In this document: positions 10,480-21,831 of the stretch, piece by piece | Numbering within the stretch: the stretch's first letter is position 1 | Layout: each line of letters begins with the position of its first letter | NCBI GenBank assembly: GCA_026770575.1 | Contig: MU657186.1 | Span: 288,513 to 352,512 of the forward strand | DNA length: 64,000 nucleotides | Direction of reading: 5' to 3' | Origin: Pelagophyceae sp. CCMP2097 | Lineage: Eukaryota > Sar > Pelagophyceae | Made by a program: the position numbers and the translations under genes | The notes under the pieces: generated by a model | Told to the model about the DNA's origin: nothing | What the model saw: only the letters and a program-made list of their open reading frames with translations | Database searches by the model: none

Positions 10480-11664
10480 TCAGCGCTCACGGAGCCTGTG
10501 GAATGTTTTGCCGTGCTTGTCCGCGAGCGCGTCGAAGACTTTGGCGAGCCGCGCTCGGTCGCCCGCGGCGAGCTGCGCGCTCGGCTCGCGCATGGCGCTG
10601 GACGCGAGCGTGCCGTTGCGCTGCAGCGCGAACTTGACGGCCTGCGTCCACCCGAACGGGCCCACCTCTCGGAAGAAGTCTCGCAGCGCCGCCTGCGCCT
10701 CGAACGCGGCGGCGCCGTCGCCCGCAAAGTGCGCGTCGACGATGCTCTGGTGGAGCGGCGCGAGGGCGGAGAAGGACAGCGAGACGGAGCCGTAGCGGTC
10801 TTTGGCAGGGTGGAACGGCAGGAATGCTAAAGTGCACGCTTCAAAGCCGAGGAGGAACGCGAGCTTCGCTTCCGCGTCGACGTCGCACGCGTCGCCGTAC
10901 TCCCACATGTCCGCGTCTGAGAACTTCATGCCCGCGAGCGTCGGCACCTTTGACAGAGCCGCAGCGAGCACCGCCGACGGCTTGGGCGCAGCTCCCGTGG
11001 CCAGTGGAAAGTGGTAATAAAAGAACGGCGTCGTCGGCGCCTCTTTCGCAACGCCGGCGATGTAGTCCGCCAAAGCGTTGGCGTCCTTGCAGCGGAAGAA
11101 GCGCGGCGGCATGGCGGCGATGCCGGAAACGCCCAGGCGCTGCGCGTGCGCCGCGAGGCGGTAGGCGTCCGGGGTCGCGTCGCAGCCCACGTGCACAATG
11201 ACCTAACGTGAGGACGATTGGACACCAAAAAGGCATTCCGCGCGTACCTTGAGGCCGTGCTTCCTGCCGGCCTTGGCCCAGGCCTCTGCAAGTTGTTCGC
11301 GCTCGTCGACGGAGAGCGACATGGACTCCCCACTCGTCCCGTTGACAAACGCCCCCACGCAGCCCTCGACCTTCAGGTACTTTGCGTAGCCGTCGATGCC
11401 CTGTAGATTTACGCGGCCGTCGGCGCCAAACTCTGTCACGGTCGCGCAGTACTGTCCGGAAAACGCCTCTTGGTGCCCGAGCGCCAAAGACACCGCCGAC
11501 ACGCCCGCGACCGTGGCCAACGCGGCGGCCCGCGCGCCGACGCAGAAGCCGCCGCCGCGCGGAGGCGCCGCCCGCGCAAAGAGGCCGCGCTGGCCGAGCG
11601 CGCGGCAAAGGCCGCGCGGGGGCCAAAATGGGAGCCGCGACGGAAAAGCGCCGAGCCTCCACAT
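10480..11664 (-). CDS. N-acetylneuraminate lyase / DHDPS superfamily aldolase
   Basis: Exons are 11664-11248 and 11202-10480 (1140 nt, 379 aa), with a 45-nt intron (GTACGC...TAG). The (beta/alpha)8 class-I aldolase motifs are present: VNGTSGESMSLSVDERE (the GTTGE-type carboxylate loop), VHVGCDATPDAYRLA, PFFYYHFP with the catalytic Tyr near residue 201, and LAGMKFSDAD with the Schiff-base Lys near residue 232. YYHxP and KFSD point to sialic-acid lyases rather than dihydrodipicolinate synthase. The first ~50 residues after MWRLGAF are basic and Ala-rich and may be an organelle-targeting peptide. The likely reaction is cleavage of a 2-keto sugar acid to pyruvate plus an aldose. The exact substrate is uncertain. 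Confidence 0.85.
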
Positions 11665-11902
11665 GCTGCGATGCTGGTGCTGCCCGGGGCGGAGGTCGGG
11701 GACCCTGGCGGCACTCGAAAGGGCGAGCTTCGCACAAGCAGCAAGCCCAATCCAAGAATCCAAGAACAATCTCTCGAGGTCTGACCGTGCAGAACCTCCG
11801 TTTTAGCGAAACGATCACGCACCGCTAGCGGCTTAAAGCGGCCCGGGCGCGTGTCAAGGCTATCTTGAAGGCCTGTCCCGCCTCTCGTGGCCCCGCAGCG
11901 CG

Positions 11903-12544
11903 ATGCTGATGCCCCGCGGCAGCCGCGCGCTCTTGTGGTGCGCCTGCCTCGCCGCGGCGCAGAAGCCGTCGCCCATGCCGACGGCGCAACCCACTGACAC
12001 CGACGACAAATGCGTCTGCTGCTTCTTCGGCGTACAGCCCGGCGTACACTTCCACGGGCTTGCCGCGGCCGACAAAGGGCCGCCCGACGCCTTGGCGCGA
12101 CTAGCCGGCGTTTCGAAAACGCTGGTCCCCCGTAGGCCGCGACGACTGTCTGCGCAGGGTCGACGGCGTGCTATTGTGCGTCGTCCGCGCCGGACGATGC
12201 TTTTGCGAAGCCGCATCATCCATCGCGCAGGCTGCTGCGGCGACGGCGACGATGACGGCGCCGTCGAGAGCTTCGACAGATGCGTAAAACGCTGCGAAAA
12301 GGTGCGTCTCCCGACGCGCGTTCTTCGCGTCGGGCCGACGGTGTGCCGGACGATTGCCGCACGATAGGAAAACGACGGCTTCATCTGCGGGCAGGACGAC
12401 GACGATTGGCTCACGACCTCGAGGAAGAGCAGCCTCGAAAGCTCGGGCGTCGGCTTGTGCGACGGCGCGACACCGAGGGGGCACCGCGCGCTCGTCGTCG
12501 CCGCCGCCGTCATCGCCGCGGCGCTCCTCTGTGTGTCCCAATAG
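11903..12544 (+). CDS. Small secreted Cys-rich protein with hydrophobic C-terminus
   Basis: Proposed exons are 11903-12131, 12231-12301 and 12368-12544 (477 nt, 158 aa). The second intron (GTGCGT...GATAG) is well supported; the first uses GTAGGC and is less sure. The N-terminus MLMPRGSRALLWCACLAAA is a short signal peptide. The mature part has CVCCFFG, GCCGDGDDDG, RCVKRCEKENDGFICG and an acidic QDDDDW. The last 18 residues (ALVVAAAVIAAALLCVSQ) are hydrophobic with nothing after them. That suggests a GPI-attachment signal or a tail anchor. No known family is recognised. It ends 30 bp from the convergent gene. Confidence 0.5.
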
Positions 12545-12574
12545 TTTATGTCATCTCATCTCCCAGATGCCTCT

Positions 12575-13228
12575 TCAAAAGAGCTTGCCCGCGCGCGTGT
12601 CCTCTCTTCGGTTCCAGCCGGTGCGTTTGTCCCACTCGTCGCGTGCGCCGCGCGGCTCGGCGGGGTTCTCGCGGAGCACTTCGTCGACGACGTCGTCGAA
12701 CGCTTCGGAGGCGTCCGCCGACTCCTTTGAGACGAGATCGTGGAGGTGGCCGATGATGATGGCGCGCTCCTGGTAAACGTCGCGCCGGCCGCGGAGCGCC
12801 GTCCCGTACGCGCGGCCGTTGACCGCGTCGTTGTAGCCCACGGCCTGCCGCGTGCGTCGCAGAAGGCGCGACGGTCCGCAAAGGCGCTTTGGGCGTTGGA
12901 CGCACGTAGTCGTTCATCATGTCCGTTTTGGAGTACACGGCGCCGCTTTGGGGCCGCGGCCGCGAGAAGAAAACGGCCACGAAAAGCGCAAAGCCGCCGT
13001 AGCGCGCGTACTTGTTCTGGCGAAGCACGCCTACGGGAGTGAGCCCCGTCGACACTTATAAGGCTCGAGTGGCCCGCGCCGTCGTTGAAGGAAACAGCTC
13101 CGCCTCCCGCTCCGAGGAATAGCCTCACGGAAGTTGCGCTTGAGTTCGTTGAGGTCCCATTCGCCGAGCGCGTCGCGGACCGTCTCGAAAATCGACCGCA
13201 CCGGCGCCGCTTCGCCGGCGGCGTTCAT
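12575..13228 (-). CDS. Small single-pass membrane protein, unknown
   Basis: Exons are 13228-13129, 13030-12906 and 12844-12575 (495 nt, 164 aa), with introns of 98 and 61 nt using GTGAGG and GTGCGT. The N-terminal ~35 residues are helical and amphipathic (FETVRDALGEWDLNELKRNF). One hydrophobic segment, YGGFALFVAVFF, is preceded by RQNKYARY. A soluble tail rich in acidic and basic residues ends GWNRREDTRAGKLF. The size and layout resemble accessory subunits of mitochondrial inner-membrane complexes, but I do not recognise it. The arithmetic of the splice phases supports the model. Confidence 0.6.
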
Positions 13229-13440
13229 GATCGTGCGCAGGTCCTCGCTAAATAATGTACGTTCCAGAGAAAGGGGTCGCAGCAGTACCCTTGTTGAGGA
13301 AAGGCTAACGCGAGTCACGCGACGCGTGTCGTGGACGAGCAGAGGCAGATAGGAGCAACAGAGATCGAACGGTACCCTTGTTGGGCAGCGAGGAGAGCAG
13401 ACTCTGGGCCCCCGCCAGCGGCACTCCCGGGAGGCCGTCT

Positions 13441-14427
13441 TTATGTTAAGGTCGTCAAGCCGGCGCGCTTCAGGACGGCCTTTGTCACGGACCAGACGTG
13501 CTCGACGTTCTCCGGCGTGTGCATGCGAGTCTTCGCAACAGGCGCGGCGTCCTTGCCCATGAGGACGACGCCGTCGCCGAACTCTTCGCGGAGGTCGGCG
13601 GTGGTTTTGAAGACGGGATGGAGCATGGCCTCTGCACAAGTCGCCGCCGACCGGCCCAAAGGCTGCAGCAGGCGCACGGCGAAGCGGACATACCACGGCA
13701 TCTCCGTGCCCCAGTTCGTGTTCACGAAGCCCGGGCAGGCGTGGACGAAGGCGATGTCGGCGTTTAAAGGCTGCCTCGCTAAGGCGTCAAGGCCCAAGTC
13801 GTTGTAGAACCCAGCTATGTCCGCCGCGTTCTTAATCGAGTAGCCCTCGCGCAGCTCCGGGTCCTCGCGGTAGTGCGCGTAGGGGGAATGCACGCCCGCG
13901 GACAGCACTGAGACGACCCGCGTCTCAGTGCCCAAGCGCAGGCTCGGCAGCATCTGAGTCGCCCAGGCCATCCTGCTCCAGTAGTGCAGCGTCAACTTCT
14001 CGTCGTTGCCCTCGGCCGTCGGCGTGAAGCCCTGGATGGTGGCCATGCCCTGGGTCAGCACGAGGACGTCGACCTTTGGGTGCGCCTCGCGGAGCTTTTC
14101 AGCGCAGCCCTTCACGTCGCCGAGCGAGAACGAATCGCAGCCGACGAACTCGTGGCCGCCGCCGCCGCGCTTCGCCATGGCCTCGACGACGGCCGCGCCG
14201 CGCGTGGCGTCGCGCCCGACGGCTACGACTTTGAAGCCCGCCTCGGCGAGGCGCAAAGCGCACCCTTCGCCTATACCAGACGTCGCGCCGACGACGACGG
14301 CCGTGCGGCCCGAAAACGTCGGAGGCGCAGCGCACAGTCCTTCACCTATACCAGACGTCGCCCCGATGACGACAGCCGTGCGGGCCGCAAATGTCGCCGC
14401 ATGCGCCGCCCGCAGTAGCGCAGCCAT
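13441..14427 (-). CDS. Short-chain dehydrogenase/reductase
   Basis: As a continuous frame this encodes 328 aa. If 14271-14345 is removed as an intron it encodes 303 aa. The Rossmann motif VVxGATSGIGEG appears twice in the unspliced reading because a 75-bp segment is duplicated in tandem; splicing leaves one copy. Other SDR features are VGRDATRG, VDVLVLTQG (NNAG position), VVSVLSAG (catalytic Ser region) and YSIKNA/FYNDLG. The canonical YxxxK is not obvious, and YNDLG occupies the expected place. The C-terminus has HACPGFVNTNWG, typical of SDR product-release loops. The substrate is unknown; it resembles fungal/algal retinol-dehydrogenase-like SDRs. Confidence 0.8.
   Translation of the reverse strand: MAALLRAAHAATFAARTAVVIGATSGIGEGLCAAPPTFSGRTAVVVGATSGIGEGCALRLAEAGFKVVAVGRDATRGAAVVEAMAKRGGGGHEFVGCDSFSLGDVKGCAEKLREAHPKVDVLVLTQGMATIQGFTPTAEGNDEKLTLHYWSRMAWATQMLPSLRLGTETRVVSVLSAGVHSPYAHYREDPELREGYSIKNAADIAGFYNDLGLDALARQPLNADIAFVHACPGFVNTNWGTEMPWYVRFAVRLLQPLGRSAATCAEAMLHPVFKTTADLREEFGDGVVLMGKDAAPVAKTRMHTPENVEHVWSVTKAVLKRAGLTTLT
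14271..14345 (-). repeat. 75-bp tandem duplication forming a candidate intron
   Basis: The sequence around the Rossmann motif is duplicated with a 75-bp period (for example CCTATACC at 14270-14277 and 14345-14352 on the + strand). On the coding strand the first copy reads ...TATAG|GTGAAG and the second ...TATAG|GCGAAG. The segment between is therefore bounded by GT and AG, and it is exactly one repeat unit. Splicing restores a single GATSGIGEGC motif. The unit is a multiple of 3 and has no stop, so retention gives a 25-residue in-frame insertion. Confidence 0.7.
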
Positions 14428-14658
14428 GCTCGCGCGAGACGCGTTCTCTCGAGAACAACGGCTTCAAAGTCCTGCACCCAAACGTCTGAGTGCTTTTTAT
14501 AAAGAGGTGTTTAGAAAAGGGTTGCGTTTGGACCCTTGTCGATCGCGACACGCCGAGGTGCGCTGGACAAGCTGCGAGGTCCAATTCGAGCCGTTGCGGA
14601 CCCTCGAGTTGCGAGTCGTCAAAGTACGAGTTAATGGTCCCTCGCGAGCTCGGCCGCG
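14428..14658. other. Spacer between EML-like stop and SDR start
   Basis: This AT-richer 231-bp spacer separates two minus-strand genes. On the minus strand it carries a TATAAAAAGC word near 14500, about 70 bp upstream of the dehydrogenase ATG, a possible TATA box. Nothing else is recognised. Confidence 0.3.
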
Positions 14659-17600
14659 CTACTTGTGGGCCCCGGTGGCCGCGGCCTCGAGCGCGAGGGC
14701 CTCGTCGGCGTCTGGTCGCGTGACCTTCCAGAGGACGATGGTGCGGTCGGCGCGGCCCGTCGTGATGAGGAATTTCCCATCGCACGTCCAGACTGCCGCG
14801 GACACTGCCCCCACGTGCGAGTGCGCCATCGGCACGGGCATCGCCCTCGGCCGCGCCGGGCTGCGGTAGAAGCGCACGGCGCCGGCGGCGTCGGCCGCCG
14901 CGACGACCTGGCCGTCGGGCGACCGCGCCGTCGCCGTGGAGTCGACCTTTGGGTCGCGGCCCGCCTCGCCCGAGAACGCAGCCCAGCAGCCCTGCACGGG
15001 CCAGCCGTAGACGCAGGACCACGTCTGCCAGGCGGCGTCCTTCAACGTCGAGGGGAGGCGGACGTGCGTGCCGTCGGCGGCGTGGTGGTACAGGTGCTCG
15101 TAATCGAGCGAGTCGGACTGCACGACGGCAGAGTCTGCTGAAAAGTCTAAATGCGTCACCGGAGACGTGTGCTTCTCGCACTTGGCTCTCAGCGCCGTCG
15201 ACTTGGCGTCGTAGAGGTAAATCTTCTGGTCCGTCGACGCGACTGCAAACGTCTTGCCGTCTGGCGAGTATTTGACGCACCGGATAAAGTGTCTCGAGTC
15301 TCTCCCCTCGTGCACCGCCTCGAGGCTGCGCGAATCGAGGACGACGAAGACGCCGTCCTTCTTGTGCCGCGCGCCCGACGTCGAGCCGCCCATGCCCACG
15401 AGGAGCCGGCGGCCGTCGGGCGACCAGGCCAGCGCGCGCAGTGGCCCGTCGAGCCGCGCCTTGCGCAGGAGCGCCCTCAAAGAGACGCTCCAGACGCGGA
15501 CGGTGCCGTCGTCGCCGGCGGTGGCGAACAAGTCGGCGTCCGTCGGGTGCGCCGCGACGGCCCACATTTCGTCGGCAAAGTGGCCTTCGCTGAGTAGCGT
15601 CCAGCTCCCAGAGTCGGCGGCCACCTCGTAGACCTCCGCCGACGCCGTCGCGACGACGATGCGGGCGACGCTGCCGTCGGGCGCGACGCCGACGTGGATC
15701 GAATGCGCGGCGCGCAGCAAAGGTGGCACCGGCGCGTCGGAGAGGTCGTAGCCGCGCGTTTGCTGGAACCGAGAATTCCACAGCTTGACAAACCCGTCGC
15801 GCGACCCCGTCGCGAAGAAGCGGTCGCGGCCCGCGCCGCCCGAGGCGTGCATCGACTCGACGGCCGCCTCGTGCGCTCGGATGGCCCGTTCGCAAGTCCG
15901 GCCCTTCCAGACGACGACGTGGCCCTTTGAAGTGCCAGTCAAGAAGCGGTCGTCAAAGGCACACCCGCAGTTCGAGGCCTCGTCGCGGTGCGGCTTGTTT
16001 CCCCACAGCGCCTCGGTGGCGATCAAGTCGACGCCGTGCTGGGCCCAGAACGAGACGCGGGCGTCGCCGCCCGTCATCAACTCAAACCCGTCGTACTTGT
16101 GCGCCGCCGACTCGTCCTGCATCGGCGCATAATTCGAAAAGCAGGCGAAGCGCACGGGCATCGCGTCGCCCATGGCCGCGCAGGCGAGGTAGCCGTCGTG
16201 CCACTCGCCCGAGACGGACAGCCAGACCGCTAACGACCCGTCGTTGTCCGCTCCGACGGAGACGAGGCGCTTCGAGTCGTGGCTGAAGTTCATCGATACG
16301 ATTGCGCCGCGGTGGTACGGGGCCAGGATGGCGCAGGTTGAAGTGGAAGTGGCGTTCCAGACGTGCATCTGCGGCCTTCGGGCGCGCTCGCCAGACGCCA
16401 CGAAGCGGCCGTCGGGCGACGCCGACAGCGCCGACAGCGCGTGCGCGTGGCCGCGGTAGTATCTTTGCGAATGCGACGCCTTTGAATAAACGACCGCCAC
16501 GCGGCCCGCGGGGAGTACCACTTCCCCGAGGCGGTTGTATACGACAGAAGACCGCGCGCGCTCCGCCTCGACGCCGTGGACCCAGTCGATTGAGACTTTG
16601 AGGTCGGGCTCGTTCACATCCGCCGGCGGCGCGTTGGACGGCGGCACCGCCGCGAGGAGCCACGGCCGTGACAAGGCTTCCTTCGCCTCGCCGTCTTCGT
16701 CGTCGTCGTCGGCGTCCTGAAACGCGTCGAGCTGCGCCGCCACCGCGTCGGCCGGCGCCGGCGCCGCGTCGTCGCCGCCTTGCTCGTCGGCGGTCTGCTT
16801 TTCCTTTTTGGCCGCCTTGCACTTGTCCGCTTCGTCCAGCGCGGCGTCGTCGACGACGTGGCGCCACTGCAGGACGGTTCGGTCGCGCGCACTCGTCGTG
16901 ACGAGGTGCGACGCCTGGCCGCACCACCGCGCCCGCGTCACCGCCGCACTATGGCCGCGGTATTCTTTGCACTTGCCAAGAGACGATGTCGCCGGGTACC
17001 TCCACAAACGCACGCGCCCAAAGTTGTCGCCTGTCGCCAGAGACGGGTTCGAAGACGACAGAGAGACGTCCATGCTCGAAACGTCCGAGCCTAGCGACGC
17101 GCGTACGCCCGGCACACTCTGTCGTTCCGGGTCTTCCAATCCGACGCCGCCTTCGCACCGTCGGCCTGGGCGGCGTGCGTGCCCTGGCCGGCCCAGGATG
17201 CGGGGCACGTCAAAGTCGCCCATCTCGTGTCCTTGAGGCGCGACGCGGCGGGGATGTACATGCCCGTGTCCGCCTCAAAAAAGCAGAGCTCGCCCGCGCC
17301 GCAGTTCGACTGCAAGTAGACGACGCTCGCCGCGACGGAAAAGTCGAAGTGCCGGATCGGCGCGTTGTGCTGCGTGACCATGTTCTGGAGGCGCAGACCG
17401 CCGTTTTCTAGGACGTACAGATAAATGCGGTTGTCGTAGCTCCCCACCGCTAAAATGTCACCGGTGGGCGAGTACTTCATCTCCGTGACGAACTTTTGCG
17501 AGTCTCGCGCGGCGTGGAGCACTTGGAAGTCGTCTGCGTCCAAGACAACAAATTTCCCGTCGAACGTCTTCCCCCCCCGCTTCACGGGCGCGCCAAACCC

Positions 17601-20600
17601 CACGGCGATGTGGCGGCCGTCGGGCGAGTAGGCGCAGGCGCGCGACATCATCTCGAGCTTGTGGCACCGCACCTGCCTCTTGTCGTAGAGCGACCAGACC
17701 CTTAAGAACTCGTCGTCCCCAGACGTGCAAAACTGCGGCAGCGCCGGATGCGACGACAAACCCCAGAGCTCGCCGCCGAAGTGGCCTGAGTTGACGGCGC
17801 CCGTGCGCTTCGAGAGGTTGTCGCCGGAAGAAGCGTCGATCTCGAAGAGCTCGGCTCCCAAAGTGCCCATCAAAATCTTCTGAAGGTCGACGTCCCAATG
17901 AACTGATCGGATCGCAGTCGCGCCCAGCGCGCCGAGGACCGTGGCGTCGACGGAAAGGCGCGCCGCGTCGAGCGCCGCGCCCCAGACCTTTACAATGCCG
18001 TCTCGGCCGCCGGTGACGAGGCCGCCGTTTGTGGCCATCATGCACGTCACCGCGCCGGCATGCGCCTTGGCCACCACGCGGTCCATCTGCCGGCCCAGGA
18101 ACAGGTAGATGGACCCATCTAAAGTGCCCGCCGCCAGCGACGAACCCTGCCACGCGAGGCACAGAAACGGCTGCACTCGGCCCTTTGACCCGATGCGCGC
18201 CGCGGTCGAGGTGACGTTCCGGCCCGCAAACTCGTAAAAGCGAATGAACCCGTCGCCCGCCGTGACGAAGCCGTTCCCGCCGCCGAAGCCGGCGCCGCCG
18301 CGGTTGAACGTGAGAGCGAGGGGCTTGGCCGACAGAGTCGGTGTCGAGCAGACGACGCAACTCCTGCGCCAGTCAAAGACAAAACAAGTGTGCATATCGT
18401 CGCAGCCAATCGAGACCAGGTACGTCGCCTGCTCGTCGGGCGAGAAGGTGAGCTCGATGACCGCGCGGCGGTGGTGGCCGGAGAAGCAGGCCAAGGTTTG
18501 CATGGTCCCGGAGTCCCAAACGCGAACAGAGGGCAGGTCAGCCACTTCCCCAGAGGCGACGATCTTCTGAGTCGCGTGCGTCGCCAGGCTGACGACTTCT
18601 CCGGAATGCTCTCTGTAAAAAAGCTGCGTGCGCGCGTTGGCGTCCATCTTGGCGACCATGCCCGCGGCCGCGAAGAGCACCTCGCCAGTAGAGGCGCAGT
18701 ACCGAGCCAGCCCACGCGCGTCGTGGCACCGGAAGCCGTGCGCCCACTCCAGCTCGAGCTTGTCCGGCGGCGCACTCAGGTCCACTTCCGGCGGCCGCGA
18801 CGGCGACACGATCGTCCGCTGCCACGGCTTTAGAGTCTGAAAGTCCTCGTCGCGCCCTCGCTCCTCCATGAGGAAGAGCGCCGTCTGATCGCGCCGCGCG
18901 AACGCGTCCAGGATGGCCTCGCGCTTGAAAGCGTCGCCGAGTTTCAAGTCGTCTGCGTCGATTGGCAAGATATCAGGGTCGATGGACAAATCGAGCAGCC
19001 GCGCGTTCTCCGGCGCGAGCACATCCACCGGCCCGACGGCCCACTGCAGCACGAGGCCGTCGCCCCTAGACGTCGTCAGCAGTCGCTTGCCGTCGGCGGT
19101 GAAGGCGCACGCGCCTCCCGGTCCTGCGTGGCCGCTGTACGTGTGCCGCCCCGCTTTGGGGGCCAGGCACGGGTAGCGCCAGAGCTGGACGCGGCCGAAC
19201 GAGTCCGTCGAGGCTAAGAGGCCCGCGCCGCCTGCGGGCCGCACGGCGCAGCAGGCCAGAAAGGCGCCGTCGTCTCTATCGGCGTCCCACGTGCCTTGCA
19301 GCGCCCAGCCGAAGACGCAGCGCTGCGTGGCCCAGGCGACGTCGCGCACGAGCCGGGGCGCTCGCTGCTCGCCCGAGTCGGCCTCCCAGAAGAGGAGCTC
19401 GCCGACGTCGTCGCAGGACTGGAGGAACTTTGAATCGTTTGACCAGTCCAACTGCGTCACTCTGCCTTTGTGGCCGCGGCATTTCGCAGTCGAGGCGAAG
19501 TCACCGACGTTGTAGAGGTAGAGCGCGCGGTCCTCGGAGCCGAGGCACAGCGTGAGGCCGTCTGGCGAAAAGGCGCAGGAAGTGATGGGTTGCTTGCTGT
19601 CTCGAGCTTGGTGAATGACCGTCAGCGAAATAAAGTCAAAGATCACAAAGGCGCCGTCCTTGCGCTGGCGCTTGCCCTGGGCGTCGAGGCCGCCGAGGCC
19701 GACGACGAGAAGATCGCCGCCTGGCGAGAAGGCGCAGCACCGCGCCATGGTGTCTAAAGTGCAGGACCGGGCGACGCCCTTGGTCGCCAAATCCCAAAGG
19801 TACACCACCGCGTCGTCGCCGACGGACACGGCCAAAGAGGCGTCCTTCGGGTGCGCCGCCAGGCCCGCGAGTCTTCGCTCGGAGTGGCCGGCGGAAATGG
19901 GCGCGTCATGCAAAGATCGACCGTCTTTCGCCGAAATTTCAAAGAGCTCGGCCGCGTCCGTCCCCACCAGAATCTTGTTCTTCAAGGCGTCCCAACAGAG
20001 CGAATGCACGGCGAAGCTGAGCCCGCCGAGGGTGGCCACGTCGAAAGTGTGGATGACTAATAAAGAACGCGTCCACAGTTGCACTTTCCCGTCCGTCGAA
20101 GCTGTCGCCAGACCCGGAGAACTGCGCTCGGCGTCGGCGGCGTCGTCGTCCGTGGCCTTGAGAGTGCGCTGCTTGCCCACGGGCTCGATGGCCGTGATTG
20201 CGGAAGCGTGCGCCTTGTGCGCGTCGACGCACGCGCGGCCCTCCCACACTAATAAATGCCCAGACGCCGTGCCCGTGACGACGACGCTTCCGGGCGCGCA
20301 GACGCAGAGGATGGCCTGCTTTGGAACTTTTTTGCAAAAGAGGCCGCGTTCGCATTTGTACACAAATTCTTCCGCCAGGTCCTTCACCGCCTTGCCAGAG
20401 ACCGAGTCGTCCATGCCGGCTTTGGGCGCGTCCGTGTTGAGCCACCAGAACGTGACGTGGTCCAAGCCGCACGTGGCGAAATGGCGGTCGCCGATGAATC
20501 TCGCGTCGAGGACCAACTCTTCCGCGGGCACGCTCGCCGCAAACACGAGGCGCTGCGTCCGCCACTCGTAGACGGCGACGAGCTGCTGCGCCGTCGAATC

Positions 20601-21831
20601 GGTGGCCGCGCCCGCCGGCGCGCCGACGGTGACGAGGAGCTTGGCGTCTTCGCCCTTTGAAAAGTCGAGATGGAGCACGCCCGCGACGTGCACGCCGCGC
20701 AGCGTCGAGAGCACCTCCATCGTGTTCGCGGACCACACCACGACCTTTGGCGAGACGCCCAGCTGGCCGGAAGCGACGAGCGTGTCGCTGCCGGCGCGGT
20801 GTAATCGGAGGCATTCAACGACGTCATCGTGCGCCGACAAGAACCGCTGCGCGCGGTTCTGTACGTCCAGGACGACGCATAAAGATCCGGCGGGGTACGC
20901 GACTTCGCCGCGGGAGGTGTACCACGCGTTCTGGCGCCTCTGCGCGTTGAAGCCGTGGCACCACTCTAGAGTGAGGGCCTCCTCTGGCGCCGCCGCGTTC
21001 AATGCCGGCGCTTGCCGCGGCTCCAAAAAGGGCACCGCAGTCATCCAGGGCGGCAGGCCGTTGGCCCCTTTGGCCGCCGCTTCTATGCGAAGGCGCGCCT
21101 CGTGGCCGCCGTCGGCGTCCGTCGCCGCGGCATGCTTCCAGTTCCGAGCCGGCGCCGAAGCCTGGAAGGCGAGCTGCTTGTCGAGCTTGCGGTCTTGGGC
21201 AAAGTCCAAGGGGAGGCCCTGGAAGGCCTCGGCGATGTCGGAATAGTACTCGAGCCATGCGACGATTTCGGGCGTCGAGGCGCAAAATAGGGTAAAGTCG
21301 TCTTTGGATATCGTGGCGCCGTCGATCGACTTTACGCCCGCAAACGCGGCGACGGCGACTCTTTCGACGTCCGTCTCCGCGGGCATGTCGATGCCCGAGA
21401 GCTTGCAGAGCCCGGACATGGTCGATCTTAAAGCCAGGATGGTCTCGTCTACCGTGAGCTGGCCAGACTCGTCAAAGTCGTAAATCGCAAAGATGAACTG
21501 CACCTTTTGCCGCGTCGACATGCCCGAGACGACCGCCAAAGCGCTGAGAAACTCCAGAGCGTCGACGAGCCTGCGTTTCCACGTCGAAGAGACGTCGAAG
21601 AGGTTTGGGACCACTCACTCGTTGTGGTCGTCGTCAAACGTTGAGAAGAGGTTCTTCGACAGGGCGTCGAGCTTCTTCTCCGTATAGCCCAAAAAGTCCT
21701 TGAGCACGACGCGCAGCATCTCGACCTAGGGCGCGGTGACGGCGGGCGGCGCGGTGCGCGCTCACCGTCTCGTCCCTCGTCAGGCCAAAGCCCTCGGCGA
21801 TGTCGTTAAACGCCCCCCAGAGCTGGTGCAT
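14659..21831 (-). CDS. EML5/6-like protein: EF-hands plus three HELP/WD40 modules
   Basis: Exons are 21831-21766, 21725-21619, 21570-17159 and 17090-14659 (7017 nt, 2338 aa); introns are 40, 48 and 68 nt and all phases close. The N-terminus (LWGAFNDIAEGFGLTRDE, FDDDHNELVDALEF made by splicing, YDFDESGQLTVDE) is an EF-hand region of the calcineurin-B/recoverin type. Three EML modules follow, each opening with a HELP-like strand (LEWCHGFNAQ, LEWAHGFRCH, IDWVHGVEAE). WD40 blades come next (HDDVVECL, HSGEVVSL, HAHALSAL; repeated VASGE, FSPDG, LYLYN/IYLY motifs). Tandem HELP-TAPE modules are characteristic of EML5/EML6 microtubule-binding proteins. A role at microtubules or cilia, Ca-regulated, is inferred. 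An extra 5' exon may exist upstream. Confidence 0.85.
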
